A stretch of DNA of 64,000 nt from Patiria pectinifera (taxonomy: Eukaryota; Echinodermata; Asteroidea; Valvatida; Asterinidae): the NCBI GenBank assembly GCA_029964075.1, contig CM057141.1, positions 6,820,001 to 6,884,000 of the forward strand, given 5' to 3'. Under the pieces are notes generated by a model, which ran no database searches, was not told the DNA's origin, and saw nothing but the letters and a program-made list of their open reading frames with translations. The translations under genes and the position numbers were made by a program. This document shows, piece after piece, positions 11,510 to 24,400 of the stretch (positions within the stretch are counted from its first letter, which is position 1; every line of letters begins with the position of its first letter).

Positions 11510-12230
11510 TTTTATTCAGTCATGACTTCGATGCGTTACATGAAGTGTGAATTCTTCTAGCGTTTTTGTATTGGAACCGTGCCACAAACAGGAATTTACT
11601 TCCTCCCCAAGCCCGCGTGAGCGCACCACACACCAGGATGGACTGAGGGCTGGACCTACCCAGGGGGCTGTGGAGGGGAACAAAATAATGAAACCGACAA
11701 CTGCTGGAATTGTCTGTCCCCCATACTGTGAGCCATGGCCCCCTGTTAAGCCAGGGTCATGCACCAAACCGTACCCCACGGAGACGAGAAAATATCAGTC
11801 TCTCTTCAGCCTACATCAGAGGCCCTGGGAAACAGCCAGACTTTTACCCACCCCCCAGGGGGAATGCTAACCCCCTGTGCAGGTCATATGTGGCCATGTA
11901 AGTCTGGAGGAGTGCATTCACGGCATGGGGGAGGAAAATCAATATAAGACTCCAGAGTGCCCGCCTTGCAGGGGGTATCAGGCCTAGGTAATTGAGCTGT
12001 GGATGTTGGTGTTTTTTTCTTTTTTTACACATAAAAAGAGGTTCATTAAGCGTGAGTTGTTTGGGCGGGAATGGCGTACGCCCCCCTCTGACTTCCAGAA
12101 ACAAAACTTACAAGCTTGGCAGGCGGTTGGTCCTCCTAAATTCTGAGTCGATTGATTCTGGGCGAGTTAATATCCCTTTCTCAAGCTTGATCAAGGATGT
12201 TTATTACTTTACGTGGACTGTACGTTGAAT
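11510..12230. promoter_or_regulatory. GC-rich non-coding island C, possible cis-regulatory block
   Basis: A third GC-rich stretch between AT-rich DNA, with no coherent exon. Overlapping short frames on both strands look compositional. It is distinct from the foldback just upstream (10972-11325), and I see no copy of it elsewhere in the window, which argues against a mobile repeat. Confidence 0.28.
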
Positions 12231-13927
12231 AATCATTGCGTATTGTTGTAATGCAATAAAGTTCAGGCTAGAAAATTGGATTTCGAAGAATATTTATGGA
12301 AATTAACATAACCGTACCTGACTTTTATGTCTGGCGTTGTGCTTTGTTTGATTTGAGTCCAGGATTTACCATGTTAGTATATTCGCAAATATCCTAATGA
12401 AATACAATTCTGTTCTGTCTTGAAATCTGTTATGCCTAAATTAAAAAAAAAAATTTTTGAAGTAGCTTTTTGAACAAGGGATTTGTAATACCATAGAAAT
12501 GCTATAATTTCAAACAGCAATTTTTGATATACTGGTAGTGTGGGGAATCGGGTCAATCTTAATTACGTTGTACACATTGTGCCTTTACCGAGGAGTTGTT
12601 TATGAACTGCACATCGCAGGTGGTGCAGTAGTGCCCTCCGCTAAAACAAAAAGTAGGGTTTAAATTGGTCTGTGATTGTAAGGGTTTATTTCTTGTACAA
12701 TTTATTCTTAGTAAACATTCGATGTAAAATGGGTCGGTCTGATAATTTGCCAGGTGAGTGGATATTTAAACGGTAAACTAAGCGGGGTTGGTCACCCAAA
12801 CAAAGCGCATAGATATCGAAGCTTGCCGAGTGATTCGGCCTCTTGTAGCATCACCTAGACACTTGGAGGCAGAATCTCATCCTTCCTCTAGCTCAGACTA
12901 CATGTAGCTGCTTATTTCAGAGAGAGATCTTTCAGATAAGTGTTGGGGATTGCCAAGTACAAGGGAGTGCCATTCTATGTCTATTGGACACCCTTTTCTT
13001 TTTGTCAACTCTGCTGATTGCTTGACCTGGGGATCCACATCCCTCCCTGTTGGCTTAATATAGCACAAGCAGTCAACACACAGTGCATGCCCCTGCTTGC
13101 TACTACAATAGTCATGTGTGTTTTTAAAGATTTAGCTGCCTGAAGCTGGGCCCAACCCACGGGTACGATCTTGCTGTGCCATGTTGTTTCCCATCATGCC
13201 TTGCGCCATCTGAATTGTGTTTAAATGTGCCACTATTTGGCAGATTTAAATAAGGACTGCAGTCGATGTGTTTCATGCACGAGGCAGTGCTAAAAATTTT
13301 GAAACTTTTTTTGGGTAGAATCAATCCTTTCCAATATGAGATTGATGTCGCGTTATAGAGTGAGGATTTATATTAAATGTATGCACCTCTGTTGTCCCTT
13401 TACAACACAAGATAGAAGTTTTTTGGGGGCGAAAAACGAGGCTTCCAGAATCCATATCGTACAGGCATCATGCAGTCTTGAAAAAAAAAGTGTTTGTACG
13501 TGATGTGCGAGCGCATAGGGCATGCAGTCTTCATAATTTGCGCGCAGTATGCTCTGAATAGTCAATCAGTGTTACTTGGGGTAAGTGGAGGAACGCGCAT
13601 GCGCCCATGGAGTCGAAGCTGAACCCAATGTCATTGAGCTTCCAAGCAGAAAATATTGCTTAGCTGAAAATATTTAAAAAATATTGCTTAGCTTAGCCAG
13701 CAGAGTACCAATCACAAGCAAAACTCCCTTACAGTTTGGCTGGTAACATATTTTTTAAAAAGCAAATTATTTCTGCTGAACATTAGCAAATTTCTGTGTT
13801 TTGAAGGAGACGCCACAAATTGTGGCCCCTTGCAGGGAAAAATGAAAACAGTGTCTTCATCATGTTGTGGATATTTACATGTAAGATAATGATGATATTT
13901 TCTCGTTCTTCTTTTTTTATCGTCCAG
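12231..13927. other. Non-coding, probably 5' intron of the zinc-finger gene
   Basis: AT-rich DNA ending in the polypyrimidine tract and CAG acceptor at 13925-13927. No other exon is supported. Confidence 0.5.
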
Positions 13928-16900
13928 GTGGTCCATTCTTGACGGGGTTAGCTATCGGTGAGGCAGGACCATCTTCTAGACCAGACCACGAGGTTGACGA
14001 AGACAGGCTCTCGTTTTTATCAGACGACACCAGAAGCAAGAAAGGTCAGTGGTATCGATTTTGTTGACGCTTCAGTGACAAACTAGTTTAGTAAAGTGCA
14101 TGTAATCAAGAAGGAAATAACATCCAGAGTTTGCTTTGGTGTCTCAATGAACTTCCCCTTTCCTGCCTAAAAGAAGAAAAAACTTCAGGCAAATGTGACA
14201 CTGTATCAGAAAACCAGGCACTTCCTTTAAGAAAGATTGTGTTTTGGTTTTTGGGATTTTTTTCCTTTAGAAGGTTAAGTTCAGATGAGCAAGTAAACTA
14301 CAGATACATGTAAAAACAAATTGATAGGATGAGTCTGGTTTGAAAGTGACTTACTCTTACAACAAACACAGTCGTGAATTTCTATATACCTGAGGACAAT
14401 GCTTTGTCTTTCCCTTTGTCCCTGTAATAAACACTCTCCCATAGACTAAGCACATAACCGTACAATCAAGGACCATTTTGAACAAAATATCCAACTCTCG
14501 AGGACTGAAAGGATCTTTTGTTCTCCCTTTGTGTCTATCCTATTCATGTATTATTTGTGAATAATACAAATTTGGGCAGACTTAAACTTATTTTAAAAGT
14601 TGTGTTATAGAAGTCCTTCCAGTCCTCCCATTATGTTACAGACATCTATCTTTTATATTTTGTGAATTCCTTTTTATATGTGCTCCCTCCTTTCTACTCA
14701 TAATGTGGAACTCACTCTGAGAGCTTTGTGATTGACAACTTTTAAACCCCCCCCCCCCCCCGAAAAAAAAACATGGAGGTTCCTGAACTGGTAGTTTTGA
14801 ATTGGTAGCTCTTTATATATCACTGGTTCTTGTGAGTTTTTGGGAGGTGTCCTATTGATAATGATGTTTTATCTAAAGGTATTGGTGTAGGAGTCCATAC
14901 CGGTACTTTGCTTGTGTTCCTGGGCGAGACACTTTACCACAATCCTCTCTCTCTCTATCCAGGAGTATAAATTAGGTCTGTCTATTTCGGAATAATTTAG
15001 TATTTGATTACTCGAAACTGCGTTTGACTGAATATTCGGATATTTGAAACTGCCAGCTTCAATTGCGTGCTGCGCCGGTAAAAGTTGTACTAAGAGTGCG
15101 CCAGTCAAAATGTGCGTGCAATGAACAATATGGGGCACTGGAGTGTTTTGCAGTAACTATTTTATAACTGTAAAAGGGCTTTAACCTACTAAAAGGATGT
15201 GAAAAACAAACCGCTGTCGACAGAAAAGTTACAGTCGACAAAAAAGTTGCAGCAGACAATAAAGCGCCGCAACTTAACGATAAAATTACATCACAGTAAT
15301 GTGTGTATGTGCATAGATCTTATGTGTTTTCGAATATTCAAACGGGCAAAAAGCTATTCGAATATTCGGTTGTTGATCGAATATTTGAATATTCAGTATA
15401 TTCGGTACATGTATATGCGCCGCAACTTACGATAAAATGACATCACAGTCATGTGTGTATGTGCATAGTTCTTTTGTGTTTTCGAATATTCAAACGGGCA
15501 AAAAGCTATTCGAATATTCGGTTGTTGATTGAATATTTGAATATTCAGTATATTTGGTACATATATATGTAAGCATGAGGGTATAGAGTAGAGCATGGCG
15601 ATTTCAAACTGCTGCATTAAAACTGATCACATAGCACGATGAGCAGGGGTAGTAATGATATAAACACCACATTATAATTGTTATTGATTGTTATTTCTGA
15701 AAATGTATTCTATAATCCTCAGCTCGATCGAGTGCCGGCGAATCTTCGCATCTCGAGGAATCAACAAAGAGCCCAACCTGCAGCCATCTCAAGACATTTT
15801 GTGACGATGACAATGACTCCATTGCTTCGGAGAATGAGAGAAGACATCCAGTGAAGCCACCTAGAAACGGTGAGCATGCATTGTCATAGTAACCAATCTC
15901 ATGGTACCATGGTGATGTTTGCTTCTTCCAATTAGCTGGGGAGAAGTTTTGCTGATTAGTTGGTACCTGTCTTTACAACTCATTGACATTCTTTAAGTTT
16001 CCCCAGTTCTTTTTTCTCCAAAAATTTCTTCCTCGAAACTTTAACTCGAGTTGAGTCATTTGCCTGTAGGGACTCCAGTGGAGTCACCGAGAACTTCAAA
16101 AGTGCAATTGAGTTAACTTGATTCGATCTTGAGTTAAGTCATTAAAACTCTAGATTTGTCTTTTCAGAACAACAATCTGAAGAATTGCTCGACCTTGAAG
16201 ATGACGACCCAGCCATTGATGACGATGTAGATGATGTTGGAGAAGACGAAGACGAAGAGATTTACAAGTGCGACACCTGCAACTCAGCGTTTTTGAGCAT
16301 CGCCGATTTCATGGATCATAGGAACTATGACTGCGACACAGGTTGGTGCACAGACCAGTTGGAAACAGTGACGTAGTGGAGTCCATCTCAAGTCATAATG
16401 ATAATAAACAACATACAGCACACAGTATCTGACATAAAATGCCATTGAAGGGCGCTAGTCATTGCAAAGTGAAAGTCAGAGTCAAGGGGAAGGTTTGAGA
16501 TGGGGAAGAAAAGGGTAGCCAAAATGGTGGGGTGCTGAGTTGAAAGAATGACCCTCATTGTTTTTGCAAAAAAAAAAAAAAGGAGTTAATTTCTTGTCTT
16601 CTGTATTTGTGAAATTTAAAAGTGTCTTGAAAGCATTTGTTTGGTAGTGTTATTAATTCAATTCTGTATTTCATTTTCTTTCATACAGATATCGGGATTG
16701 GTGAGGTAGATGATTCACCCAGCAAGTTCTGTATGTCTGGCTCAGGTAAGTTTAAACAATTCTTACATTTCATCCAATTCATGTGTCTGTAGATACACCC
16801 AATATTTAATCTATGTTTAAATTGTAAAACAAGGTGAATCACCGTTTTCAATGTTGAACTGCATACATTCACAGCAGGGCTGTAGTCAGTTGTATCTCAA

Positions 16901-19900
16901 GTCCCTGCAAGTCAATCACAAGTCCTCCAGTCCCAATTCAAGTCACAAGCTATTCAAATGAGCTTTGACAAAGACATTATTTTGTTATTGTTCATCCACT
17001 GTTTCTTGTGATGAACTTGTCATGGACTCAACTACAGCCCTGATTTGCAGTATAACAAGATGCTGTGAATACCATGGCATGTCTTATGAATTTCCACCAA
17101 ATATTCCACTTTGTTATTCAAAACTTCACGTTTCAAGTAAATAGGTTTTTTTGGTGTTTTTTTTGTTTTTGGTGGTTTTTACTTTCTTGTAGACAGTGCT
17201 AATTGCCAAGATATTCAACTGAGTTTTTGGTCTGAAATTGCAGATGAAGGGAATTCCTCCAGTGAGCTCCTGGATCCTGACTCGCCATACACCCTAGAGC
17301 AAGGTTCCCTGGATAGCAACCTGCCCTACCATTGCCAGTTCTGCGACCGAGCGTTCCACAGACTCACGTACCTCAAGCGCCACGAGCAAGTCCACAGCGA
17401 CAAGATGCCGTTCAAGTGCACATTCTGCAGTCGGCTCTTCAAGCACAAACGCAGCCGGGACCGGCACGTCAAGCTGCACACGGGAGACAAGAAGTACCAG
17501 TGTCCCCAGTGTGATGCATCGTTCTCGCGTAGCGACCATCTGAAGATCCACCTCAAGACTCACACAACGGGGAAGCCCTTCCGATGCCCGATCTGTAATC
17601 GCGGTTACACCACCAACGCAGCATTAATGGCACACACTCAGAACTTCCACAAGACACAGATGGTGACCAAAGGGAAAGATTACAAGTGCGTGCACTGCTC
17701 TGCCACTTTCACGACATCTGAGAACCTATATGATCACCTTCAGACTCATGTCTCCGAATTGCCGGACGGAAAAACTGCCCTGTACACAGTCGCACACACA
17801 AATGGGGAACCTTTCAATGAGTCACTGGACCCAGAAGATGAAAACAAATGTCCAGTTTGTGAGGAAACGCTAATGTCTGTTGACGAGCTTCAGGCTCATT
17901 TAGATATGCACAAGGACAGCATGAATATTCCCTTGCAGTGCCAGTACTGTCCTCGGGCCTACTTCCCCAGCATCACAGTGCTCAACGTCCACATGAAGAC
18001 TTTGCATTCGGACAAGTTATCCAAGATACATCAGTGCCAGTACTGTGGCAAAGATTACCCCACCTTGTTCAATCTGACTGAGCATATGTCAGCCATGCAT
18101 GAGCCCCTCGGGACTCAATCCAACAGCTCCAACCAAGCCACTCCAACAAGCACCATGCTTTCCTGTGCATATTGCACCATGGAGTTTGGCTCAGGAATCG
18201 CTCTGCGCAGCCACATTGACAGTGTTCATTCGATTCCTAATGCAATCACTTACGATGCAGACGGGCGCCTTCTCTGCCCACGTTGCAGCATGGGGTTTCT
18301 GACCGAACAAGCGCTATACGAGCACTTCCAGAATTCTCACGGTAATGTGGATTGCCAGTTGACCAATGATGCACGAGTGCAGTGTCATCAGTGCACCAAA
18401 GTGTACCCCAATCATGCGATGCTCCAGGAGCATGTTAATCGTAGTCACAGCCAGGCACTTGACAGCATGAAGTACCCTTGCCCCTACTGCATCAAGCAGA
18501 ACCTCTTTGATTCCATTGAGCAGCTCCAGCTTCATGTCCAGGTCTTTCACCAGAGTGACCGAGCCCCGGTCTTCCTCTGCCCAGAAGAAGACTGTAAGGG
18601 CCACTTTGACACAGCCGATGCCCTAAGTGAACACCTACAGAATGACCACAATCAAGAAAACAGCAACAAAGACACACCCTCATCAAGTAAGTCGACCAAT
18701 CCAGGGAAAAACAAGAAAGAGAAGAATAAGGAGAAAGGGAAACACAAAGAAAAGCGGAAGTCATCTTCTGGGAAGCAAACACCGATCAGAGTTTTGCCAC
18801 TAACCCCACCGGCGGAACCTGACAAGCCTGTTGAACCTCGTCCATCTAGCCCTCACACTGATCACAGCAGCCAGGGAGCTTTCTCCTGCCCCACCTGCCA
18901 TAATGAGTTCACTAACGAGGAGCAGTTGGTGGTCCACGTGCTTACCCACTACAAAACCATCTCAGCAGAATACATCTGCAAAGATTGCGGTAAGAGCTTC
19001 AAGAAGCCAGATGAGTTGCAGAAGCACCTGTTTGAAATCCACGCCCATCACTTGTACAAGTGCTCCCTGTGCAAGGAGGTGTTTGACTCCAAGGTCTCGA
19101 TACAGGTGCATTTTGCTGTGAAGCACAGCAATGAGTGCAAACTCTACAGCTGCATGAAGTGCGGAGTGGTCTACCGCTCTGAAGGAGACCTCCTGGTCCA
19201 TGTCAAATTTGAACACTTGAAGATCACTCAGCCTTTCAAGTGCCTGTTCTGCAGCCAGAGTTTTGCCTCAGATGTTGAGTTTCAGTGTCACCTCACATCC
19301 CACTCAGAGCAGTTTCGTTGCCCATTCTGCAATGCTCCCTACAGCTCCCAGGAGACCCTAGAAGTGCATTTAAGAGCCACTCATGATTACTCCGATGCTT
19401 CTCCGAGCATACAGAAATCCCAGACAAATAAGGAGTCCCCCTCTGACAAGCCGACATACAGCTCCGACTCGGATAACAATCCCAAGGAAGCCAATGACAT
19501 GAAGCACGAGGAGGAAGGATGCTTCATCTGTAAGATCTGTGACACTAAATTCCCACTAAAGATACTCCTTGAAAAACATCACCTAAAGGAGCATGACATC
19601 CAGGCTCGCAGTGCCTCAATCCAATCCCAGATGTCCTCAGTGACAGCCCAGACTTCAGAACCCAAGAGGAAGCATAAGTACCCCTGCGACACCTGCCCTC
19701 TGAGCTTCAAGACCAAGTATGAGTTGATGAAGCATGCCATCGAGCACACAGCAGAATTCAAGCTACGATCAGAGAGCACGTCCCCCCAGCCCATGGGCAT
19801 TTCCTCCAAACAGCCCACCTGGCACTGTAAGTGCTACGTCTGTAAGCAGCCCATCCAGATGGAAACAGAGTTCCTAAGTCACGCCCAGCAGCACAATGAA

Positions 19901-21445
19901 GAAATCGCCGGCCCTGGGAACACCATCCGTTGCGTCGCCTGTCTGCAGATACTCACCTCAATGGTGGAGCTACAGCTTCATGCGAGATATCACACCCAAG
20001 CCCCGCCATCCACAGGGGTTCATGAGTTATACCCTTGCTACGTTTGCGGTAAAACGTTCGGTTCCAGAACAGATGTGGTGCCCAAACTGGATGGCAGCAA
20101 TCACCCTTGCTTCATGTGTCTCAATTGCATCAAGGCATCCCTTGAGAGCCAGTTTTCGGGGGTGTCGTCAGGGACATCTTTTGTCAAGATACCTGCAATA
20201 AACAACCACCGCTGCCCGAAATGTAGCGTGAAGTTTGAAACCCGTGAGGAATTGGATACTCACCTGGTGACCCACGGGGCAGGGAAGACCTACCAGTGCA
20301 TCAAATGCCAACAGAACTTTGCCACCGAGATGGAAATCCAGCTGCATGTCACGACTCACGTGCTGTCTGAAGGGGTGCATCTTGAGTGCAAACTGTGCAA
20401 GGATATCTTTGACTCCCCGGCCAAGCTACAGTGCCACCTCATCAATCATTCCTTTGCTGACAAGGAGTACAGATGTCCGATATGTAAGGCAATGTTCAGC
20501 TGCGCTCAGGACATTCAAGCTCATGCAGTAGAGCACGGGATGGAAGCACGGCGCCACAAGTGCTCCCAGTGCAGTCAGACTTTCTTCTTCTCAGCTGAAC
20601 TCCAGAACCACGTCCTGTCCCATCCCAGTCAAGAGGACTTGGGGATCTTCCGGTGTGAAGAGTGCCGTCGTGTCTTCTCCTCCAGTGCCAGCCTGAGCAA
20701 CCACTCCCGCCTGCATGCTACCCCAACTGATAAGGGCTTCAAGTGCTCCATCTGCATGGAGATGTTCTACTCTACGGTGGACCTCCAGCAGCATTATTTC
20801 CGGACTCACTCTGAGGCGGAGCTCGGATGCAAGAAGAAATCCTTCAAATGTGGTCAATGCGACGAGGTGTTCCCCTGCCTGAGTAACCTTCAGGGACACA
20901 TGAGAATCCACACCGATGGAAGGAAGTACACCTGCACCACCTGCAATAAAGTCTTCTCCCTCTCTCGTAATCTGACCATCCACATGAGGTCTCACAGTGG
21001 GGAGAAGCCGTACCAGTGTCCGATGTGCGACAAACGATTCGCCCGTAAAGAGAACAGAAAGGTGCACCTTAAATCGCACACCGGCATCAAGCCATTCATG
21101 TGCCCTCACTGCGGGAAGATGTTCTCGCGCAAGTGTCACGTCCGGGACCACATGAGGACCCACACCATGACGGTGACCCGGGGCTCCCTCTTCCAGTGCG
21201 AGTACTGCCAGGAGACCTTCACCTTGGCTAAGAACCTGCGTCGACACATCCGTAGAATCCACAAGGAGGAGGGCACATCCCAGAGTAGTTCAGCTTCCCC
21301 ACTCAGCTCGTCAGAATCCCTCATGGGTGAGGACGAAACATCACCTGAAATGGGAGCCTCCTCAGAGAGTGATTCCTTCGGTGCCGAGCCTATTGTCAGT
21401 AGCAGTCAGGACCCCCAAGCAACTGAAGAAATGCAGATTCTCTAA
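13928..21445 (+). CDS. ZNF423: ZNF423/ZNF521 (Oaz) orthologue, C2H2 zinc-finger transcription cofactor; 5' end outside window
   Basis: Five coding exons are seen: 13928-14044, 15723-15869, 16168-16341, 16689-16745 and 17244-21445. All junctions are GT-AG and phase 1, and the stop is TAA at 21443. They give 1,564 residues; the initiator exon is missing upstream. Finger 1 is the atypical C2HC unit YKCDTCNSAF...DHRNYDC after an Asp/Glu-rich stretch, as in vertebrate ZNF423/521. The last exon opens with YHCQFCDRAFHRLTYLKRHE and then the block DRHVKLHTGDKKYQC. Diagnostic stretches include EVFDSKVSIQVH and CKLCKDIFDSPAKLQCHL. I count about 37 finger units, one of them irregular near 20040-20130. 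A Lys-rich linker (18680-18780) looks like a nuclear localisation signal, and the tail after 21263 is Ser/Glu-rich. Family knowledge: these nuclear proteins bind EBF and SMAD1/4 and tune BMP and lineage genes. Vertebrate ZNF423 (about 1,284 aa) ends at the finger matching unit 30 here. Confidence 0.93.
14890..14975 (+). mobile_element. Truncated SINE copy
   Basis: The segment CTGGGCGAGACACTTTACCA and the following CTCTCTATCCAGGAGTATAAA correspond to the body of the fuller SINE at 55929-56206 (CTTGGGCAAGACACTTAATT ... CACCCAGGAGTATGAATGGG). Head and tail are missing. It lies in the first visible intron of the zinc-finger gene. Confidence 0.6.
15264..15567 (+). repeat. Two tandem copies of a 152-bp unit
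   Basis: Copies start at 15264 and 15416 with GCGCCGCAACTTA and read in parallel through ATGTGTGTATGTGCATAG and a segment rich in TATTCGAATA palindromes, with few differences. They are in a zinc-finger-gene intron, 155 bp before the exon at 15723. Confidence 0.85.
20648..21262 (+). other. Seven extra C-terminal C2H2 fingers of the ZNF423/521 protein
   Basis: After the finger that matches the last one of vertebrate ZNF423/521 (HKCSQCSQTFFFSAELQNH, ending near 20620), the frame runs on through seven more canonical C2H2 units. They begin FRCEECRRVF, FKCSICMEMF, FKCGQCDEVF, YTCTTCNKVF, YQCPMCDKRF, FMCPHCGKMF and FQCEYCQETF. Units 33-36 are joined by short TGEKP-type linkers (HTDGRKY, HSGEKPY, HTGIKPF), which in other proteins mark DNA-binding tandem fingers. 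No splice site or stop separates them from the rest of the exon. Confidence 0.85.
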
Positions 21446-24400
21446 AATGATTTGAAAACAAAAATAAGATCACCCATTGATTTCTTGTCTAGAGATCCCA
21501 AACTGGCCTCCTTTTATTAACCCATGTACAGCTCCACACCGGCCTGCAAGTTACTCCCTGTACTGCCTACAAGACAGCTCAGCACTGAATGGGTTTTTTA
21601 TGAATACATTGTACATTGTTATACAATGAAGAACAGATGCTAACAGGTTCAATCCTGCCCACTGAACTGCTAGAGCTGTTGTCATTTTCCAACCGTTCAC
21701 TCACTGCAACCACCCTGTAAAACTGGGTAGAAAATAAGTAGTTCTTTCCATGAAAGAAAAGGTACTTAAATTCTTAATTCTGAAATAGAATAGTATATGC
21801 ACAGTCGTTGATGTCACATATTATTAATATAGCATTATTATTTTGACAACTAGTCAATTTTGAAATTTCTAGTCAGTTTCAGATTTTTATTTTCAAAGCA
21901 TTTATCAGTTTCAAGAATATTTTTCCCTGGTATAGTAAAATTAACGAAAACATTATTTACTTCCCATTTAATTTTTTTTATGAAAAAAATTGGTAGATTG
22001 TTTTGTTTTTTGGTTTTTTTTTACATGATTTAATTACAATAGCAAGTAGATGCTGCCTGAATATCCTCTGTTTGAAATCATGATAGCATTTAACCAACAT
22101 TCATAAATACCTAAGACAGTTTACCCACTCCAATTGGTCGAGAGCCGGTCACGTGGCCGGTCTAAACGGATGACAAAGACATGGCTGGCTGGTTTTAAAC
22201 ACTTTTCCAGTGTCACATGAAACGTGGAATCCCATGAAATCCGGTGCCTTTGACCATTTTATTGGTTGAATGTTCACAATCCTCACGTAGACATGCGCAA
22301 TTCAAGCAGTGAGTCGGTATTTTATTCCTAGATTCACAACGCACTCGCCACAGCTGCATCTGCGTGTCATTGCACAGTACGCGCGCGCCAATCTCCATAA
22401 AAGGAGTTTTTTACGTCTTACTCACGAGCTGGATACTCCATTATATAGCTAGAGGGGTGTTTAAAAAAAAGAAGAAAATATTTGAACAAAATTGTTGGAA
22501 ATTTGTAATTTTTGACTTGTTTTGACTTGGGACTGAAAACCTTTTTTTTTCCGAAAAGACATGAATGGGAATAAATATGTGCGTGGCTTGGGTAATTTTC
22601 AGCATCCAGACTCGAGCCAGACTTAATCATCTCCCAAGCACACATTTATTCTGTTACAGATGTCACAAAATTAATTAAAAAGGTTTTTGGGAAATGTGAT
22701 ATAGATGTAATACAATGGGTTCAGGGTTACATTAAACACCTCGAAAATGAAATGCTTTAGTAATTTCTTCGTAGTCTTTAATCCATTCTGTCCTTCAAAG
22801 GATTATGATTAACAGTATATATTCCCCTTTTTCGTTTATAAGATAATATAAGATATATACACAAGAGGCTTTTGGTAGATCATTTCTGTGCTACGTTTTA
22901 AATGTAGAAATGGAGGCAATTTGCAGCGTTTTGTATTATTGCAATTATATTTATGTATTTTATGTATCCAAAAGCTCCAGACGAAAGTACAAACTTGTAA
23001 CAATGCTACCATTCAACTTGCTGTTTTCTATTTCCGTAAAGCGAATTATCAAAAATATGCATGTGATTGGTTCATAACACTCTAGGTATTTTTGCTAGGA
23101 TGCAACCTCCTCCAACTGCCTCCATGTAAAAATTGCATGCAGCCTCAATCCTCCAAAATCAATTATTTCGTGAGGGGTGACCACTGCTTCAAATCCTTCA
23201 AAATCCTCCAGCAGTCACTGTCAATATGAGGCAGAGCCAGTGACATCCTGGAGCAGTGTGGAGGATTTCAAGTACAATCTAGGCCTACATTTATGCACAG
23301 CCGAGCATAAACAACACAAGGTCCAGCCTAAGACCTTGACACTGTGCGTCCTCCCAAATCAGCCACACATTTTTGCCATTAGCCTATAGCCTCAATCCAC
23401 CACTTATACTTGGAGGAGGTTAGCGTTCATTATAGCAGGGTAGTACAGGATGAACAGGGTTGTTTCTGGGTCGATTCCCAGAATGATGGTTTTTCTTTTG
23501 TTTCGAGACTCTTTGCACACTGGTTGAATTTATTACTCCGGCCAAAACAAAGATCAAACCTTAACCATAACGAAGGTCAAACCCATCAAATGATATCAAA
23601 TGATAAAAAGCATATAATCTATTAATTAATTTTAAATCAACTTAAAATATCAAGATACTTAATTGATTTATTTTAAACATCTTTCTTAGACAGCCACACA
23701 CTTTTTTTTACATTTACTAAAATCATGCTCTAAAATCTGTTTTTAAGAGAAACAATTTTTTAGAAGAACTTACATGGCTCCTGAGTCCTTCCGCGTCTTT
23801 AATATATATCTAGTTCTTTAATTTTTTATTTATGTAGGGATTAATTAACACCCACCCCCCCCAAAAAAAATACACAGATGTTTACATGAACAGTTGTCAA
23901 TCGTATACGAGATATGTGAATTACTTGGTGTAGGTTTCAGTAGAAATGGTCAATATTTAAGTACATTTTGTTTTCTCAAAGAGTACATTTTTATTTTCCA
24001 AGAGGGATAACAGTATTTATTTCTGTACATTGCACATTTGTTGCCAACTTGTAAGTTGTTCATTGGTTTTATGTGTAATTTCTAAGATAAAAGCAAAGTT
24101 TGTATCATATTTTGCTTGTTTTGGGGTTAAAAGGCAATGATTAATCAAGTACATGTATATGGCCGCACCGTTGAGATGGTTCCAGGCACTGATATCGACT
24201 TGTTCTTATTACGTCCCAACTAAAGCAGTGGTCCCAGTTACAGATGGGCTGTCCCAACTGCAGTTGGGACCATTTAAATATAGTTTGGATTGTCCCAACT
24301 ATTACGATGCTAGTTAGTAGTTGGGCACTACATTCTTACTTCATTCTGCTTGTAGATTAGCGCCATTTTCAATCGGTGCTCGGAATGTATAACCACATTA

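Noticed and set aside
20591-21262. Long minus-strand open frame of 223 codons
   Set aside because: It lies entirely opposite the zinc-finger exon, whose plus-strand frame has clear C2H2 motifs. It is a shadow frame.
22130-22420. Promoter-like patch with CCAAT words and CATAAAAGG
   Set aside because: No exon follows on the plus strand within several kb, and the minus-strand reading has no gene either. I mentioned it only within the spacer entry.
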